Source: Methylophilaceae bacterium (GTDB taxonomy: Bacteria; Pseudomonadota; Gammaproteobacteria; Burkholderiales; Methylophilaceae). From it: a DNA stretch of 64,000 nucleotides. The stretch lies in NCBI GenBank assembly GCA_028351715.1, contig JAOMKM010000002.1, positions 42,515 to 106,514 of the forward strand. The letters are read 5' to 3'. Below, piece by piece: positions 56,093 through 64,000 of the stretch; the stretch's first letter is position 1; each line of letters starts with the position of its first letter. The translations under genes were made by a program, and so were the position numbers. The notes below the pieces were generated by a model. That model was not told the DNA's origin, made no database searches, and saw only the letters and a list, made by a program, of their open reading frames with translations.

Positions 56093-56805
56093 ATTTCCCT
56101 CAAGCATTTTCTCATAATTTCAAAGAACTTAGATGGACATTAATAAAATCGTTCTTAATTCTTATTGGAATTTTTCTTTTATTATTTCCTTTCTCAAACG
56201 ATATATATTATCTTTTTGCGAAACCATTATTAATACAAATGCAGTCTATCGATGCTTCAATCATAAGTACAAAACTATCCGCAACTTTTATTGTCCCATT
56301 TAAAATTACCCTATTTTGTGCTTTTATAATTTCACTCCCACCTATTTTCTGGCAAATATGGTTATTTGTCTCTCCGGGCTTGTATAGAAAAGAAAAGTTT
56401 TTTATATTTTGGGCGTTACTAATTAGCTACATTCTATTCATTCTAGGGACTTTATTTGTTTATAGTCTTGTATTTCCAATTATATTTAATTTTTTTATTT
56501 CAATGACTCCAAACGAAGTTGATCTTATGGTTGATATATCAAGCTATTTAGAAATGATTGTTGCATTATTTTTGGCATTTGGATTTGCATTTCAAATTCC
56601 TATTATTCTGGTGACATTGGTAAAGTTTAAATGGGTTAAGCTTAAAAGCATCCAAAAAAATAGACCTTTTTTAATTGTTATAGCATTTATCTTTGGGGCA
56701 ATTTTTACTCCGCCAGATGTTATTTCGCAGATACTCCTGGCATTTCCTATGATATTTTTGTTCGAATTAGGACTCTTGTTTGCAAAAAAAATTACAATTG
56801 ATTAG
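56089..56805 (+). CDS. tatC: Sec-independent translocase protein TatC
   Basis: 238 residues, six helices. Typical blocks: FKELRWTLIKSFLI at the N-terminus (signal-peptide recognition region), FWQIWLFVSPGLYRKEKFF near residue 87, and FIFGAIFTPPDVISQILLAF near residue 200. TTG start overlapping tatB. The next gene, the Rieske protein, carries a twin-arginine-like signal and depends on this system. Confidence 0.95.
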   Translation: MNFPQAFSHNFKELRWTLIKSFLILIGIFLLLFPFSNDIYYLFAKPLLIQMQSIDASIISTKLSATFIVPFKITLFCAFIISLPPIFWQIWLFVSPGLYRKEKFFIFWALLISYILFILGTLFVYSLVFPIIFNFFISMTPNEVDLMVDISSYLEMIVALFLAFGFAFQIPIILVTLVKFKWVKLKSIQKNRPFLIVIAFIFGAIFTPPDVISQILLAFPMIFLFELGLLFAKKITID

Positions 56806-56813
56806 TTTAATGC

Positions 56814-56842
56814 TATTAGTTTTGTAACTAATTTTGTATAAT
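56814..56842 (+). promoter_or_regulatory. Probable sigma70-type promoter for petABC
   Basis: A perfect TATAAT box at 56837-56842 lies 67 bases before the petA ATG, in a 103-base gap after tatC. The -35 region at 17-base spacing reads TATTAG, a weak match. Transcription would start near 56849. Assigned on the -10 box and position alone. Confidence 0.5.
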
Positions 56843-56908
56843 GCGGTCTACAAATGCACCTGTAAGTAATATTTTAATTCTACTCTCACTAATTTAAACG
56901 GATTTTTC

Positions 56909-57508
56909 ATGGCTGAAGAGAATAAAAAAATCGATCTTAATAGAAGAAAATTCTTATTGACTGCTACTTCTGTAACTGGGGCAATTGGAGTATCGGCTGC
57001 AGGTATTCCTTTTGTTTCTAGCATGCTTCCCAGTGAAAAAGCAAAAGCAGCTGGAGCAGCAGTAGAGGTAGATATTGCTGGAATTAAGCTCGGCGAAATA
57101 AAAACTTCAGAGTGGCGAGGTCAGCCAGTTTGGATTCTAAATCGCTCAGACGCAATGATAAAAAAATTAGATAACAATGAAGAATTAGCTGATCCAGATT
57201 TGAAAGTAGTTTCTCAGCAGCCCAAATATTGTAAGAATAAAACTCGATCTATTAAATCAAATTTACTTGTTATAGTTGGTATATGCACTCATTTGGGGTG
57301 TGCACCAGCACCAAAACTATTACCAAAAGGTGATATGGGAAGTGAATGGGAGGGAGGATTTTTCTGTCCTTGCCATGGCTCAAAATTTGATTTGGCTGGC
57401 AGAGTTTTTAAAGGCTCTCCTGCACCAACAAATTTAGTTGTTCCACCTCACAAATATATAAATGAGCATACTGTTCTAATTGGTGAAGATCCAGAGGGGG
57501 TTGCTTAA
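56909..57508 (+). CDS. petA: Ubiquinol-cytochrome c reductase Rieske subunit
   Basis: 199 residues. N-terminal Tat-type signal [17 protein letters not shown] followed by an uncleaved anchor, then the Rieske 2Fe-2S ligand motifs CTHLGCAP near residue 128 and CPCHGSKFD near residue 151. Takes electrons from ubiquinol in the bc1 complex on the periplasmic side. First gene of petABC; petB starts right after its stop. Confidence 0.97.
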   Translation: MAEENKKIDLNRRKFLLTATSVTGAIGVSAAGIPFVSSMLPSEKAKAAGAAVEVDIAGIKLGEIKTSEWRGQPVWILNRSDAMIKKLDNNEELADPDLKVVSQQPKYCKNKTRSIKSNLLVIVGICTHLGCAPAPKLLPKGDMGSEWEGGFFCPCHGSKFDLAGRVFKGSPAPTNLVVPPHKYINEHTVLIGEDPEGVA

Positions 57509-57509
57509 C

Positions 57510-58805
57510 GTGGAAAAAGAGCCAAATACTACCTCAAACGGAATGCTTGGATGGATTGACGAAAGATTTCCTCTGTCATCGTTTATAAAAAATCATTTAA
57601 CTGGATACTACGCCCCAAAGAATTTTAATTTTTGGTATTTTTTTGGAGCGCTAGCATTATTTGTTTTTGTAATGCAGATATTAACTGGTATCTTTTTGAC
57701 GATGCATTACAAACCATCTGCATCAGAAGCATTTGCTTCTGTTGAATATATAATGAGAGATGTTTCGTTTGGTTGGCTTATTCGGTATATGCATTCAACT
57801 GGATCTTCATTATTTTTTGTAGTGATTTATCTACATATGTTTAGAGGTTTGATGTACGGCTCATATCGTAAACCAAGAGAACTCCTATGGTTATTTGGTG
57901 TATTTATTTTTCTTTTATTAATGGCGGAGGCTTTCTTCGGGTATTTATTACCTTGGGGACAAATGTCTTATTGGGGAGCACAGGTTATCGTTAATTTGTT
58001 TACTTCGGTGCCCTTCATCGGTCCAGATTTGGCAGAGTGGGTTCGAGGCGACTATTTAGTATCAGATGCAACTTTAAATCGTTTTTTTGCTTTTCATGTT
58101 ATTGCTCTACCTTTGGCTTTAGCAGGTTTAATTTTTGGCCATTTGATTGCTCTTCATGAGGTAGGTTCTAATAACCCAGATGGAATAGATATTAAAAGTA
58201 CGAAAGACAAAAAAACAGGTATTCCTTTAGATGGCATTCCCTTTCATCCTTATTATACTGTTAAGGACTTAGTGGGCCTTTCAGTTTTTCTTATAGTCTT
58301 TGCATCAATTATATTTTTTGCTCCAGAAATGGGAGGATATTTCCTTGAAGCAAATAATTTTGTTCCTGCAAACCCACTAGTAACTCCAGATCATATTGCT
58401 CCAGTTTGGTATTTCACTCCCTTTTATTCTATTTTAAGAGCGGTGCCCCCATTATTTAATAGTCAATTCCCGGGTGTAGCTGCTATGGGCTTATCTGTTT
58501 TAATTTTCTTCTTTGTCCCTTGGCTTGATAAAAGTAAAGTAAGGTCAATCCGTTATAAAGGTACTCTTTATAAGAAATGGCTTAGTACTTTTGTTATCAG
58601 CTTTATCGTACTAGGTTATCTTGGAACTGTCCCATCAAATGTATGGGGCCAATTTTATAGTGCTATCCCTATTATTGGGGGAAGCGATGTTGCAACAATT
58701 ATTGCAAGAATATTTACGGTAACCTATTTCTTATTTTTCATTTTAATGCCTATTTATAGCAGAAAAGATATTACAAAAACTGTTCCAAAGAGAGTAAGAA
58801 TGTAA
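57510..58805 (+). CDS. petB: Cytochrome b subunit of the bc1 complex
   Basis: 431 residues from GTG 57510, which has a strong GAGGGGG Shine-Dalgarno inside the end of petA; an ATG at 57480 in the same frame would overlap petA by 29 bases and add unrelated residues. Eight helices with haem-b His pairs (RYMHSTGSSLFFVVIYLHMF near residue 90; FAFHVIALPLALAGLIFGH near residue 195) and the Qo PEWY-like motif seen as APVWYFTPFYSILRAVP. Core quinol oxidase. Confidence 0.97.
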   Translation: MEKEPNTTSNGMLGWIDERFPLSSFIKNHLTGYYAPKNFNFWYFFGALALFVFVMQILTGIFLTMHYKPSASEAFASVEYIMRDVSFGWLIRYMHSTGSSLFFVVIYLHMFRGLMYGSYRKPRELLWLFGVFIFLLLMAEAFFGYLLPWGQMSYWGAQVIVNLFTSVPFIGPDLAEWVRGDYLVSDATLNRFFAFHVIALPLALAGLIFGHLIALHEVGSNNPDGIDIKSTKDKKTGIPLDGIPFHPYYTVKDLVGLSVFLIVFASIIFFAPEMGGYFLEANNFVPANPLVTPDHIAPVWYFTPFYSILRAVPPLFNSQFPGVAAMGLSVLIFFFVPWLDKSKVRSIRYKGTLYKKWLSTFVISFIVLGYLGTVPSNVWGQFYSAIPIIGGSDVATIIARIFTVTYFLFFILMPIYSRKDITKTVPKRVRM

Positions 58806-59503
58806 TGAAAAATATAATAATCATTTTTGCAATAATTATTTTACCCTCATTCTCATTTGCATCAGAAAGTGTAAAGCTTCAAAAAGCACCAATTGATCTT
58901 GATGATAAAAAATCTTTGCAAAGGGGAGCTAGAAATTTTGTTAATTATTGTTTAAATTGCCATAGTGCAAGCTATATGAGATACAACCGTTTAACTGATA
59001 TTGGCTTGACTGAAGAACTAATTGAAAATAATTTATTATTTACTTCAGATAAGGTGGGGAATCCAATGGCAATTTCTATGAAGTATAGTGATGCCAAAAA
59101 GTGGTTCGGTGCAGCACCTCCAAATTTATCTGTAACTGCAAGGTCTAGGGGGGCAGATTGGATTTATAGCTATCTTAGAAGTTTTTATAAGGACTCATCA
59201 AGAAGTATGGGTTGGAATAATGTAGTTTACAAAAATTCTGCAATGCCACATATATTATGGGAACTTCAAGGTGAACAACATTTAAATCATGATACAAATG
59301 AGCTTAAATTAGCAGTTCCAGGCAAGCTGTCACCCAAAGAGTACAATCAATTTGTGGGTGATATTACAAATTATATGGTATTTATGTCAGAACCAGGACA
59401 ACAAAAGAGAAGGCAAATAGGGTATTATGTGCTCGCTTTTCTTTTCTTACTTTTAGTCTTGACGATTAATCTCAAAAAGGAATATTGGAAAAATATTAAA
59501 TAA
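58805..59503 (+). CDS. petC: Cytochrome c1 subunit of the bc1 complex
   Basis: 232 residues with signal peptide (IIIFAIIILPSFSFA). Haem motif CLNCHSASYMRYNRL near residue 49; axial Met probably in KNSAMPHILWELQG near residue 145; C-terminal anchor helix YYVLAFLFLLLVLTI. Passes electrons from the Rieske centre to soluble cytochromes such as c4. Overlaps petB by one base. Confidence 0.95.
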   Translation: MKNIIIIFAIIILPSFSFASESVKLQKAPIDLDDKKSLQRGARNFVNYCLNCHSASYMRYNRLTDIGLTEELIENNLLFTSDKVGNPMAISMKYSDAKKWFGAAPPNLSVTARSRGADWIYSYLRSFYKDSSRSMGWNNVVYKNSAMPHILWELQGEQHLNHDTNELKLAVPGKLSPKEYNQFVGDITNYMVFMSEPGQQKRRQIGYYVLAFLFLLLVLTINLKKEYWKNIK

Positions 59504-59506
59504 ATT

Positions 59507-60106
59507 ATGATGAAACTATACTCAAATTCAATCGATCCATTTAGCCATCGTTGCCGCATTGTCCTTTTTGAAAAAGGTATGGATTTTGAAGTCATCGATG
59601 TAGATTTATCAAATAAACCTGAAGATTTATCAATCTTGAGCCCATATTCTGATTCACCAGTTTTAATAGAACGAGATCTAGTTCTTACGGATGCGAATAT
59701 TATTAACGAATATATTGATGAAAGATTTCCTCATCCACAATTAATGCCAGCAGATCCAGTCATGAGAGCGCGCGCTCGATTATTTCTTAAAGACTTTGAA
59801 AATCAATTATTTATTCATATGAAAGCTCTTGAGTCTAATGAAAAATCAAAAAAAGATGCAGCCCGAAAAGTTGTGACCGAAACATTAATTAAGTTGACTC
59901 CAATTATCTCTAAGCAGGAGTATTTATTGCATGAAGAATATTCAATGTTAGATGTTGCAATGGCTCCTCTTCTTTGGCGAATTGATCATTACGAAATTAA
60001 GTTACCGAATTCTTGTTTGCCGTTACTTAAATATGCAGATAAGATATTTGAGAGGCCTTTATTTGATGAGGCGATGTCTCCAGCAGAGAAAGCTATGAGA
60101 ATATAA
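59507..60106 (+). CDS. sspA: Stringent starvation protein A (GST-fold)
   Basis: 199 residues, glutathione-S-transferase fold. SNSIDPFSHRCRIVLFEKG near residue 4 replaces the catalytic motif of true GSTs; YSDSPVLIERDLVLTDANII and DERFPHPQLMPADPV follow as in SspA. RNA polymerase-associated regulator of stress and acid tolerance. Sits directly after petC and before sspB, the normal betaproteobacterial order. Confidence 0.93.
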   Translation: MMKLYSNSIDPFSHRCRIVLFEKGMDFEVIDVDLSNKPEDLSILSPYSDSPVLIERDLVLTDANIINEYIDERFPHPQLMPADPVMRARARLFLKDFENQLFIHMKALESNEKSKKDAARKVVTETLIKLTPIISKQEYLLHEEYSMLDVAMAPLLWRIDHYEIKLPNSCLPLLKYADKIFERPLFDEAMSPAEKAMRI

Positions 60107-60114
60107 AATAGGCT

Positions 60115-60507
60115 ATGTTATCTAATAAGCCATATTTATTAAGGGGTATTTTTGATTGGTGTGTTGATTCTGAATTAACTCCTTATCTTTCTGCAAAAAT
60201 ATTACCTGGAACAAGACCACCAAGGTCTCATAAAAATGCTGAAGAAATTATTTTAAATATTTCCTCGGCAGCAACAACAAAATTAATTATAGATAAAGAT
60301 TTTATTTCTTTTTCTGCCAGGTTTAACGGTATTAATGAAGAGGTTTACATTCCAATGAACTCCATTTCAGGTATTTATGCCAATGAGAATGGAGAGGGCA
60401 TATTTTTTGAAATCAATAAAAAAAAACAAGAATCTTCAAAGAAAAAAGTTTCTTTAGATAAATCAATTAATAAAAATAATCGTTCACACCTAACATTAGT
60501 GAAATAA
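60115..60507 (+). CDS. sspB: ClpXP protease specificity-enhancing factor SspB
   Basis: 130 residues. YLLRGIFDWCVDSELTPYLS opens the SspB fold, LNISSAATTKLIIDKDFISF and FNGINEEVYIPMNSISGIYA follow, then a disordered Lys-rich linker ends in the ClpX-binding tail LTLVK. Delivers ssrA-tagged proteins to ClpXP. Eight bases after sspA. The 50 bases before the tRNAs hold no clear terminator. Confidence 0.93.
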   Translation: MLSNKPYLLRGIFDWCVDSELTPYLSAKILPGTRPPRSHKNAEEIILNISSAATTKLIIDKDFISFSARFNGINEEVYIPMNSISGIYANENGEGIFFEINKKKQESSKKKVSLDKSINKNNRSHLTLVK

Positions 60508-60557
60508 AAAACTAGTTCCATTTAAAAAAAATTGATATAGTTACGTTTTTCAAATAT

Positions 60558-60633
60558 GCCCTCTTAGCTCAGTTGGTAGAGCAACGCACTTGTAATGCGT
60601 AGGTCGTCAGTTCGAATCCGACAGAGGGCACCA
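60558..60633 (+). tRNA. tRNA-Thr(TGT)
   Basis: 76 bases with encoded CCA. Acceptor GCCCTCT pairs with AGAGGGC; D-arm TAGCTCAGTTGGTAGAGC; anticodon loop CTTGTAA with TGT; T-loop TTCGAATC. First of five tRNAs in the order Thr-Tyr-Gly-Thr-Trp. Confidence 0.97.
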
Positions 60634-60661
60634 TTTCATTAGTATTAACTCATTAATTTGT

Positions 60662-60690
60662 TTGACAAATATAGTAAAATACCCCATAAT
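60662..60690 (+). promoter_or_regulatory. Sigma70 promoter before tRNA-Tyr
   Basis: TTGACA at 60662-60667 and CATAAT at 60685-60690 with an exact 17-base spacer; transcription would start near 60697, just before tRNA-Tyr at 60705. The best -35/-10 pair I saw in the window. It sits inside the tRNA row, so the Tyr-Gly-Thr part can be transcribed without reading through from sspB and tRNA-Thr. Confidence 0.82.
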
Positions 60691-60704
60691 TTTGGGTTCG
60701 GTTT

Positions 60705-60789
60705 GGAGGGGTGGCCGAGTGGTTAAAGGCGACGGACTGTAAATCCGTTCTCTCTGAGTACGTAGGTTCGAATCCTACCTCCTCCACCA
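60705..60789 (+). tRNA. tRNA-Tyr(GTA)
   Basis: 85 bases with encoded CCA and the long class II variable arm. Acceptor GGAGGGG pairs with CTCCTCC including one G-U; anticodon loop CTGTAAA with GTA; T-loop TTCGAATC. Confidence 0.97.
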
Positions 60790-60827
60790 AGCTTTACTAC
60801 TTATTTAGAGGGGTTTAGTGTGGATTT

Positions 60828-60903
60828 GCGGGTGTAGCTCAGTTGGTAGAGCATTAGTTTTCCAAACTAAATGTCGCGAGTTCGAACCTCGTCGCCCGCT
60901 CCA
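60828..60903 (+). tRNA. tRNA-Gly(TCC)
   Basis: 76 bases with encoded CCA. Acceptor GCGGGTG pairs with CGCCCGC, allowing a G-U-like step; anticodon loop TTTCCAA with TCC; T-loop TTCGAACC. Confidence 0.97.
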
Positions 60904-60923
60904 GTATCCAGAGATTTGGATTC

Positions 60924-60998
<75 letters not shown>

Positions 60999-61065
60999 GT
61001 ATTGTGCTGATGGATCAGAATTGGGTTAAAGGTGTTGAGTAAAAGATTTATTAAATAAAAGATTT

Positions 61066-61141
61066 AGGCCAGTAGCTCAATTGGTAGAGTATCGGTCTCC
61101 AAAACCGAGGGTTGGGGGTTCGAAGCCCTCCTGGCCTGCCA
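61066..61141 (+). tRNA. tRNA-Trp(CCA)
   Basis: 76 bases with encoded CCA. Acceptor AGGCCAG pairs with CTGGCCT; anticodon stem TCGGT/ACCGA encloses CTCCAAA with CCA. Directly precedes secE, the standard position in proteobacteria. Confidence 0.97.
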
Positions 61142-61161
61142 TATAAAAGGAAGATGTAGAA

Positions 61162-61506
61162 GTGAATATAAATATTAGATTGACATTATCATTTTTGCTC
61201 TTTGTTGCCGGATTATTAGGTTTCTATCTTCTATCTGCCCAACCAACAGTAGTAAGGTTATTAGTATTATTAGTAGCAACAGGTTTTGCTTTTGGAGTTT
61301 TTTCAAAAACTTCTCAAGGTCAGGAAACTATTAGATTTGTCAATAATGCATTAACTGAGGCTAAAAAAGTTGTGTGGCCAACTAGAAAAGAGACTATTCA
61401 GATGACGTCAGTTGTTCTAGTTTTAGTTGCGATAGCGGCAGTTATACTTGGGTTGGTTGATACTGGGTTTTCGTACATTATAAATTTATTATTGGGGCAG
61501 GGTTAA
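61162..61506 (+). CDS. secE: Preprotein translocase subunit SecE
   Basis: 114 residues from GTG. Three helices as in the long proteobacterial form; the conserved cytoplasmic stretch FVNNALTEAKKVVWPTRKET is near residue 60, followed by the last helix. Clamps SecY in the SecYEG channel. Two-base-pair-tight link to nusG. Confidence 0.95.
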   Translation: MNINIRLTLSFLLFVAGLLGFYLLSAQPTVVRLLVLLVATGFAFGVFSKTSQGQETIRFVNNALTEAKKVVWPTRKETIQMTSVVLVLVAIAAVILGLVDTGFSYIINLLLGQG

Positions 61507-61509
61507 TTG

Positions 61510-62046
61510 ATGTCAAAGAAATGGTATGCAGTTCAAGCATTTTCAGGTTATGAAAAAATTGTCCATAGAACTTTATTAGAAAGAATAGAGCAATCTACTA
61601 TTGGCGATTTGTTTGGAGATATCCTAGTCCCAGTTGAAGAGGTGATTGAAATGAAATCTGGACAAAAGACTCTTAGTGAAAGAAGGCTATATCCTGGTTA
61701 TGTTCTGGTACAAATGGATATGAATGATGATAGTTGGCATTTGGTTAGAAGTACGCCAAAAGTTACTGCATTTATAGGTGGGTCAGCTCAAAAACCAACG
61801 CCAATAAAAGATAAAGAAGTAGATATTATTTTACAGCGTATGGACGATAGCAAAGTCAACCCAACGCAAAAAATGACTTTTGAAGTGGGCGAATCAATAA
61901 GAGTGATTGATGGGCCATTTAAGGATTTTGCAGGCATGGTTGAAGAAATTAACTATGAAAAAAGTAAGCTTCGTGTTTCAGTAGTAATTTTTGGTCGGGC
62001 AACGCCTGTTGAATTAGAGTTCGGTCAAATAGAAAAAGAAGTTTAA
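61510..62046 (+). CDS. nusG: Transcription termination/antitermination protein NusG
   Basis: 178 residues from ATG 61510; an in-frame TTG at 61507 immediately precedes it and is a possible alternative. [20 protein letters not shown] opens the NGN domain; [20 protein letters not shown] is its RNA polymerase face; the KOW domain has [20 protein letters not shown] near residue 125. Couples transcription, Rho and ribosomes. Confidence 0.97.
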   Translation: MSKKWYAVQAFSGYEKIVHRTLLERIEQSTIGDLFGDILVPVEEVIEMKSGQKTLSERRLYPGYVLVQMDMNDDSWHLVRSTPKVTAFIGGSAQKPTPIKDKEVDIILQRMDDSKVNPTQKMTFEVGESIRVIDGPFKDFAGMVEEINYEKSKLRVSVVIFGRATPVELEFGQIEKEV

Positions 62047-62103
62047 AACAGCTTGGGAGCTTTTGTAAAAAGCGTTTGAACCAAAATTTAGGAGAAATGG
62101 AAA

Positions 62104-62535
62104 ATGGCAAAGAAAATTGAGGGCTATATTAAGCTCCAAATACCAGCAGGGAAAGCAAATCCTAGCCCACCGGTGGGCCCAGCATTAGGGCAACGTGGCT
62201 TAAATATTATGGATTTTTGTAAAGCATTTAATGCTGCCACACAGAGCGTTGAACCTGGCCTACCAATTCCAGTTGTGATTACAGCATTTTCTGATAAGAG
62301 TTTTACTTTTATCATGAAGACTCCTCCAGCATCTATCTTAATTAAGAAGGCCGCAAAGTTAGATAAAGGATCGCCAGTTCCACATACAGATAAAGTTGGA
62401 AAAATTACTCGTGCCCAGGCCGAAGAAATTGCTAAAACAAAAATGCCAGATTTAACAGCGTCAGATATGGATGCCGCAGTCAGAACGATTGCAGGAAGCG
62501 CCAGAAGTATGGGTATTGACGTGGAGGGCGTATAA
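62104..62535 (+). CDS. rplK: 50S ribosomal protein L11
   Basis: 143 residues. [20 protein letters not shown] and [15 protein letters not shown] in the N-domain, [19 protein letters not shown] and the RNA-binding C-domain ending in [10 protein letters not shown]. Shine-Dalgarno TAGGAG 9 bases upstream. Ends directly at the rplA ATG. Confidence 0.98.
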   Translation: MAKKIEGYIKLQIPAGKANPSPPVGPALGQRGLNIMDFCKAFNAATQSVEPGLPIPVVITAFSDKSFTFIMKTPPASILIKKAAKLDKGSPVPHTDKVGKITRAQAEEIAKTKMPDLTASDMDAAVRTIAGSARSMGIDVEGV

Positions 62536-63228
62536 ATGGCTGCAAGTAAAAGAATGAAAGCCTTATCTTCTCAAGTAGATCGTGACAAACTTTATCTTGT
62601 TGAGGATGGCTTAAAATTAGTCAAAGAAACTGCAAAGGCAAAATTTGATGAATCAGTTGATGCAGCTATAAATCTTGGAATTGATTCAAAAAAATCTGAT
62701 CAATCAATTAGAGGGGCAATAGTTCTTCCAAGTGGGACAGGAAAAACAACTCGAGTGGCAGTATTTGCTCAAGGAGATGCAGCTGAAGCTGCAAAAAAAG
62801 CAGGCGCTGACATTGTTGGTTTTGAAGACCTAGCTGAACAAATTAAAAAAGGTGTAATGGATTTTGATGTCGTTATTGCGACGCCTGACGCTATGAAAGT
62901 TGTAGGTACATTAGGTCAAGTTTTGGGTCCAAGAGGCTTGATGCCAAATCCAAAAGTTGGAACTGTAACGCCTGACCCTGCTAAAGCTGTAGCAAACGCT
63001 AAAGCTGGACAAGTTCAATATAGGACAGATAAAGCTGGTCTTATTCATTGTACTATTGGTCGAGCCTCATTTACGGTAGATCAATTGAAGGCTAATCTTG
63101 CAGCATTAATGGATGCAGTAAATAAAGCAAAGCCTACCGGAACCAAAGGTATTTATATAAAGAAATTATCTGTATCAAGTTCGATGGGTGTTGGTATTCG
63201 TATTGACCAGGTAAATATAGTTAGTTAG
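62536..63228 (+). CDS. rplA: 50S ribosomal protein L1
   Basis: 230 residues. Motifs [56 protein letters not shown] and the late [17 protein letters not shown]. Binds 23S rRNA at the L1 stalk and, in E. coli, represses its own operon at the rplK leader. ATG follows the rplK stop with no gap. Confidence 0.98.
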   Translation: MAASKRMKALSSQVDRDKLYLVEDGLKLVKETAKAKFDESVDAAINLGIDSKKSDQSIRGAIVLPSGTGKTTRVAVFAQGDAAEAAKKAGADIVGFEDLAEQIKKGVMDFDVVIATPDAMKVVGTLGQVLGPRGLMPNPKVGTVTPDPAKAVANAKAGQVQYRTDKAGLIHCTIGRASFTVDQLKANLAALMDAVNKAKPTGTKGIYIKKLSVSSSMGVGIRIDQVNIVS

Positions 63229-63241
63229 TTTTTTGAATCTT

Positions 63242-63270
63242 TTGTGAGTAATTTTTATTGTTACTCACAA
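63242..63270 (+). other. Perfect 10-bp hairpin after rplA
   Basis: TTGTGAGTAA (63242-63251) pairs with TTACTCACAA (63261-63270) around a 9-base loop, 14 bases after the rplA stop. No T run follows, so it is not a standard terminator; an RNA 3'-end stabiliser or processing site between rplKA and rplJ is more likely. Confidence 0.55.
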
Positions 63271-63463
63271 TGAAAGAGCTTTGGGTTCATTGATATTTTC
63301 TAAATCAATGAAGTTGTCAAAGACCGTAGGTACGTTAGTTTAATTTAGAAACTTAAGCCTACGCAGATGGCGGGTCCCTAAGGGATAGTATCCTGATAGA
63401 GGTCGCCGTTTTTATGTTGGTATTAGTTTACTAATACCTTTTATTTAACGGAAGGAGAAGACC
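63271..63463 (+). promoter_or_regulatory. L10 leader RNA (rplJ 5' control region)
   Basis: A structured 193-base leader before rplJ. Visible pairings: TCATTGAT/ATCAATGA (63287-63294 / 63304-63311), CGTAGG/CCTACG (63325-63330 / 63358-63363) enclosing AGTTT/AAACT, then GGCG/CGCC (63369-63372 / 63404-63407) with inner TCCC/GGGA, followed by TTTTT. The CAAAGACCGTAGG and GCCTACGCAGATGG segments look like the proteobacterial L10 leader, where the L10-L12 complex binds and represses rplJL translation. Limits are approximate. Confidence 0.7.
63419..63446 (+). terminator. Attenuator-like hairpin just before rplJ
   Basis: GGTATTAG (63419-63426), loop TTTA, CTAATACC (63431-63438), then TTTTATTT. A perfect 8-base stem with U-rich tail, five bases before the rplJ Shine-Dalgarno AAGGAG. 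It could end some transcripts before rplJ or act inside the L10 leader switch. The stem is AU-rich, so termination would be partial. Confidence 0.5.
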
Positions 63464-63985
63464 TTGAGTCTGAATCTTGAAGAAAAAAAAGCAGTAGTTG
63501 CTGAAGTTAGCAAGCAAATTGAAAATGCTCAATCACTAATACTCGCTGAGTACCGTGGTGTTGGCGTTGGAGAAATGACAAATCTAAGAGCTAAAGCCAG
63601 AGAATCTGGTGTTTATCTTAAAGTGCTCAAAAATAGTTTGGTAAAAAGAGCTATTGAGAACACCCCATTCTCTTCTTTATCAGAAGATATGATTGGGCCA
63701 TTAGTTTTTGGTATTTCAGAAGACCCAGTGGCAGCAGCAAAGGTTTTAAGTAATTTTGCTGATGAAAATGATTTGTTTGTTATTAAATCAGGAGCAATGC
63801 CCAATGAAAAGATGGATGTTAGTGCTGTTAAAGCGCTTGCCTCCTTACCAAGTCGAGATGAACTACTTGCAAAATTATTGGGAACAATGCAGGCACCAAT
63901 TGCAAAATTTGTACGCACTCTTAATGAGGTGCCTTCAAAATTTGCTAGAGGTCTTGCTGCAGTTCGTGACCAAAAACCTGCATGA
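63464..63985 (+). CDS. rplJ: 50S ribosomal protein L10
   Basis: 173 residues from TTG 63464, with strong Shine-Dalgarno AAGGAG 7 bases upstream. [39 protein letters not shown] and [16 protein letters not shown] are the rRNA-binding part; the C-terminal helix ([20 protein letters not shown]) carries L7/L12 dimers. TTG as start of a highly expressed ribosomal gene is unusual and may limit its translation. rplL is expected just beyond the window. Confidence 0.96.
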   Translation: MSLNLEEKKAVVAEVSKQIENAQSLILAEYRGVGVGEMTNLRAKARESGVYLKVLKNSLVKRAIENTPFSSLSEDMIGPLVFGISEDPVAAAKVLSNFADENDLFVIKSGAMPNEKMDVSAVKALASLPSRDELLAKLLGTMQAPIAKFVRTLNEVPSKFARGLAAVRDQKPA

Positions 63986-64000
63986 TTTCAGAAGCGATTA

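Noticed and set aside
57480-57509. ATG start for petB inside petA
   Set aside because: GTG 57510 has the better placed Shine-Dalgarno and avoids the overlap.

Overview
The window is a compact, AT-rich (by eye about one third G+C) piece of a bacterial chromosome. Gene order and protein types point to a betaproteobacterium: mlaFEDCB-ibaG-grxD-murA-hisGDCBHAFIE-hit-tatABC-petABC-sspAB, then thr-tyr-gly-thr-trp tRNAs and secE-nusG-rplKAJ. Low G+C, almost no spacers, frequent TTG starts and overlapping 3' ends fit a streamlined planktonic Methylophilales lineage (OM43 / HTCC2181 / Methylopumilus-like). That placement is inference; nothing was searched. I see no transposase, integrase, phage gene or CRISPR array, and no gene-free stretch over 300 bases.

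Layout. 1-2516: 3' part of a Kef-type cation antiporter and a ThiO-like oxidase. 2513-11328: a surface-glycan/LPS cluster with an ELM1-family protein, a GT4, a GINT1-N-like beta-propeller protein, a GT4-GT9 fusion, an opposite-strand O-antigen-ligase-like protein, a GT-A-like transferase, an LpxL-type acyltransferase and a heptosyltransferase-like GT9. This is the most accessory-looking part. 11339-20476: moaC, a BepA-like M48 protease, ahpC and ahpF with an undescribed 41-codon Cys-containing ORF between them, hda, purM, two DUF3108 proteins and rsmB. 20477-29356: a dicarboxylate/amino-acid symporter, an RND pump with adaptor behind ampD, two small membrane proteins and lptFG. 29396-38268: pepA, holC, gcvH, a PBP7-like peptidase, topA, ttcA, folM, trmB and engB.

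38355-42111 holds a cytochrome c4-like gene whose signal peptide is out of frame in a T7 run, followed by System II cytochrome c maturation genes (resB, ccsB). 42176-48739 encodes the Mla phospholipid-transport system, an ABC-2 exporter pair, ibaG-grxD and murA. 48740-55350 is a complete-looking histidine operon except that HisG is the short form, which needs HisZ elsewhere. 55356-60507 carries hit, tatABC, the bc1 complex (the Rieske protein is a Tat substrate) and sspAB. 60558-63985 carries five tRNAs, without the tufB usual in this neighbourhood, then secE, nusG and the L11/L1/L10 genes with a structured L10 leader.

Much of the window serves the envelope: LPS glycans and lipid A acylation, LptFG, Mla, MurA, AmpD, PBP7, BepA, RND, Tat and cytochromes. 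No obvious new defence or mobile system is present. The most unusual items are the homopolymer-linked frame problems at 6461 and 38379, the small ORF and hairpin in ahpCF, and the unusual enzyme mix of the glycan cluster.
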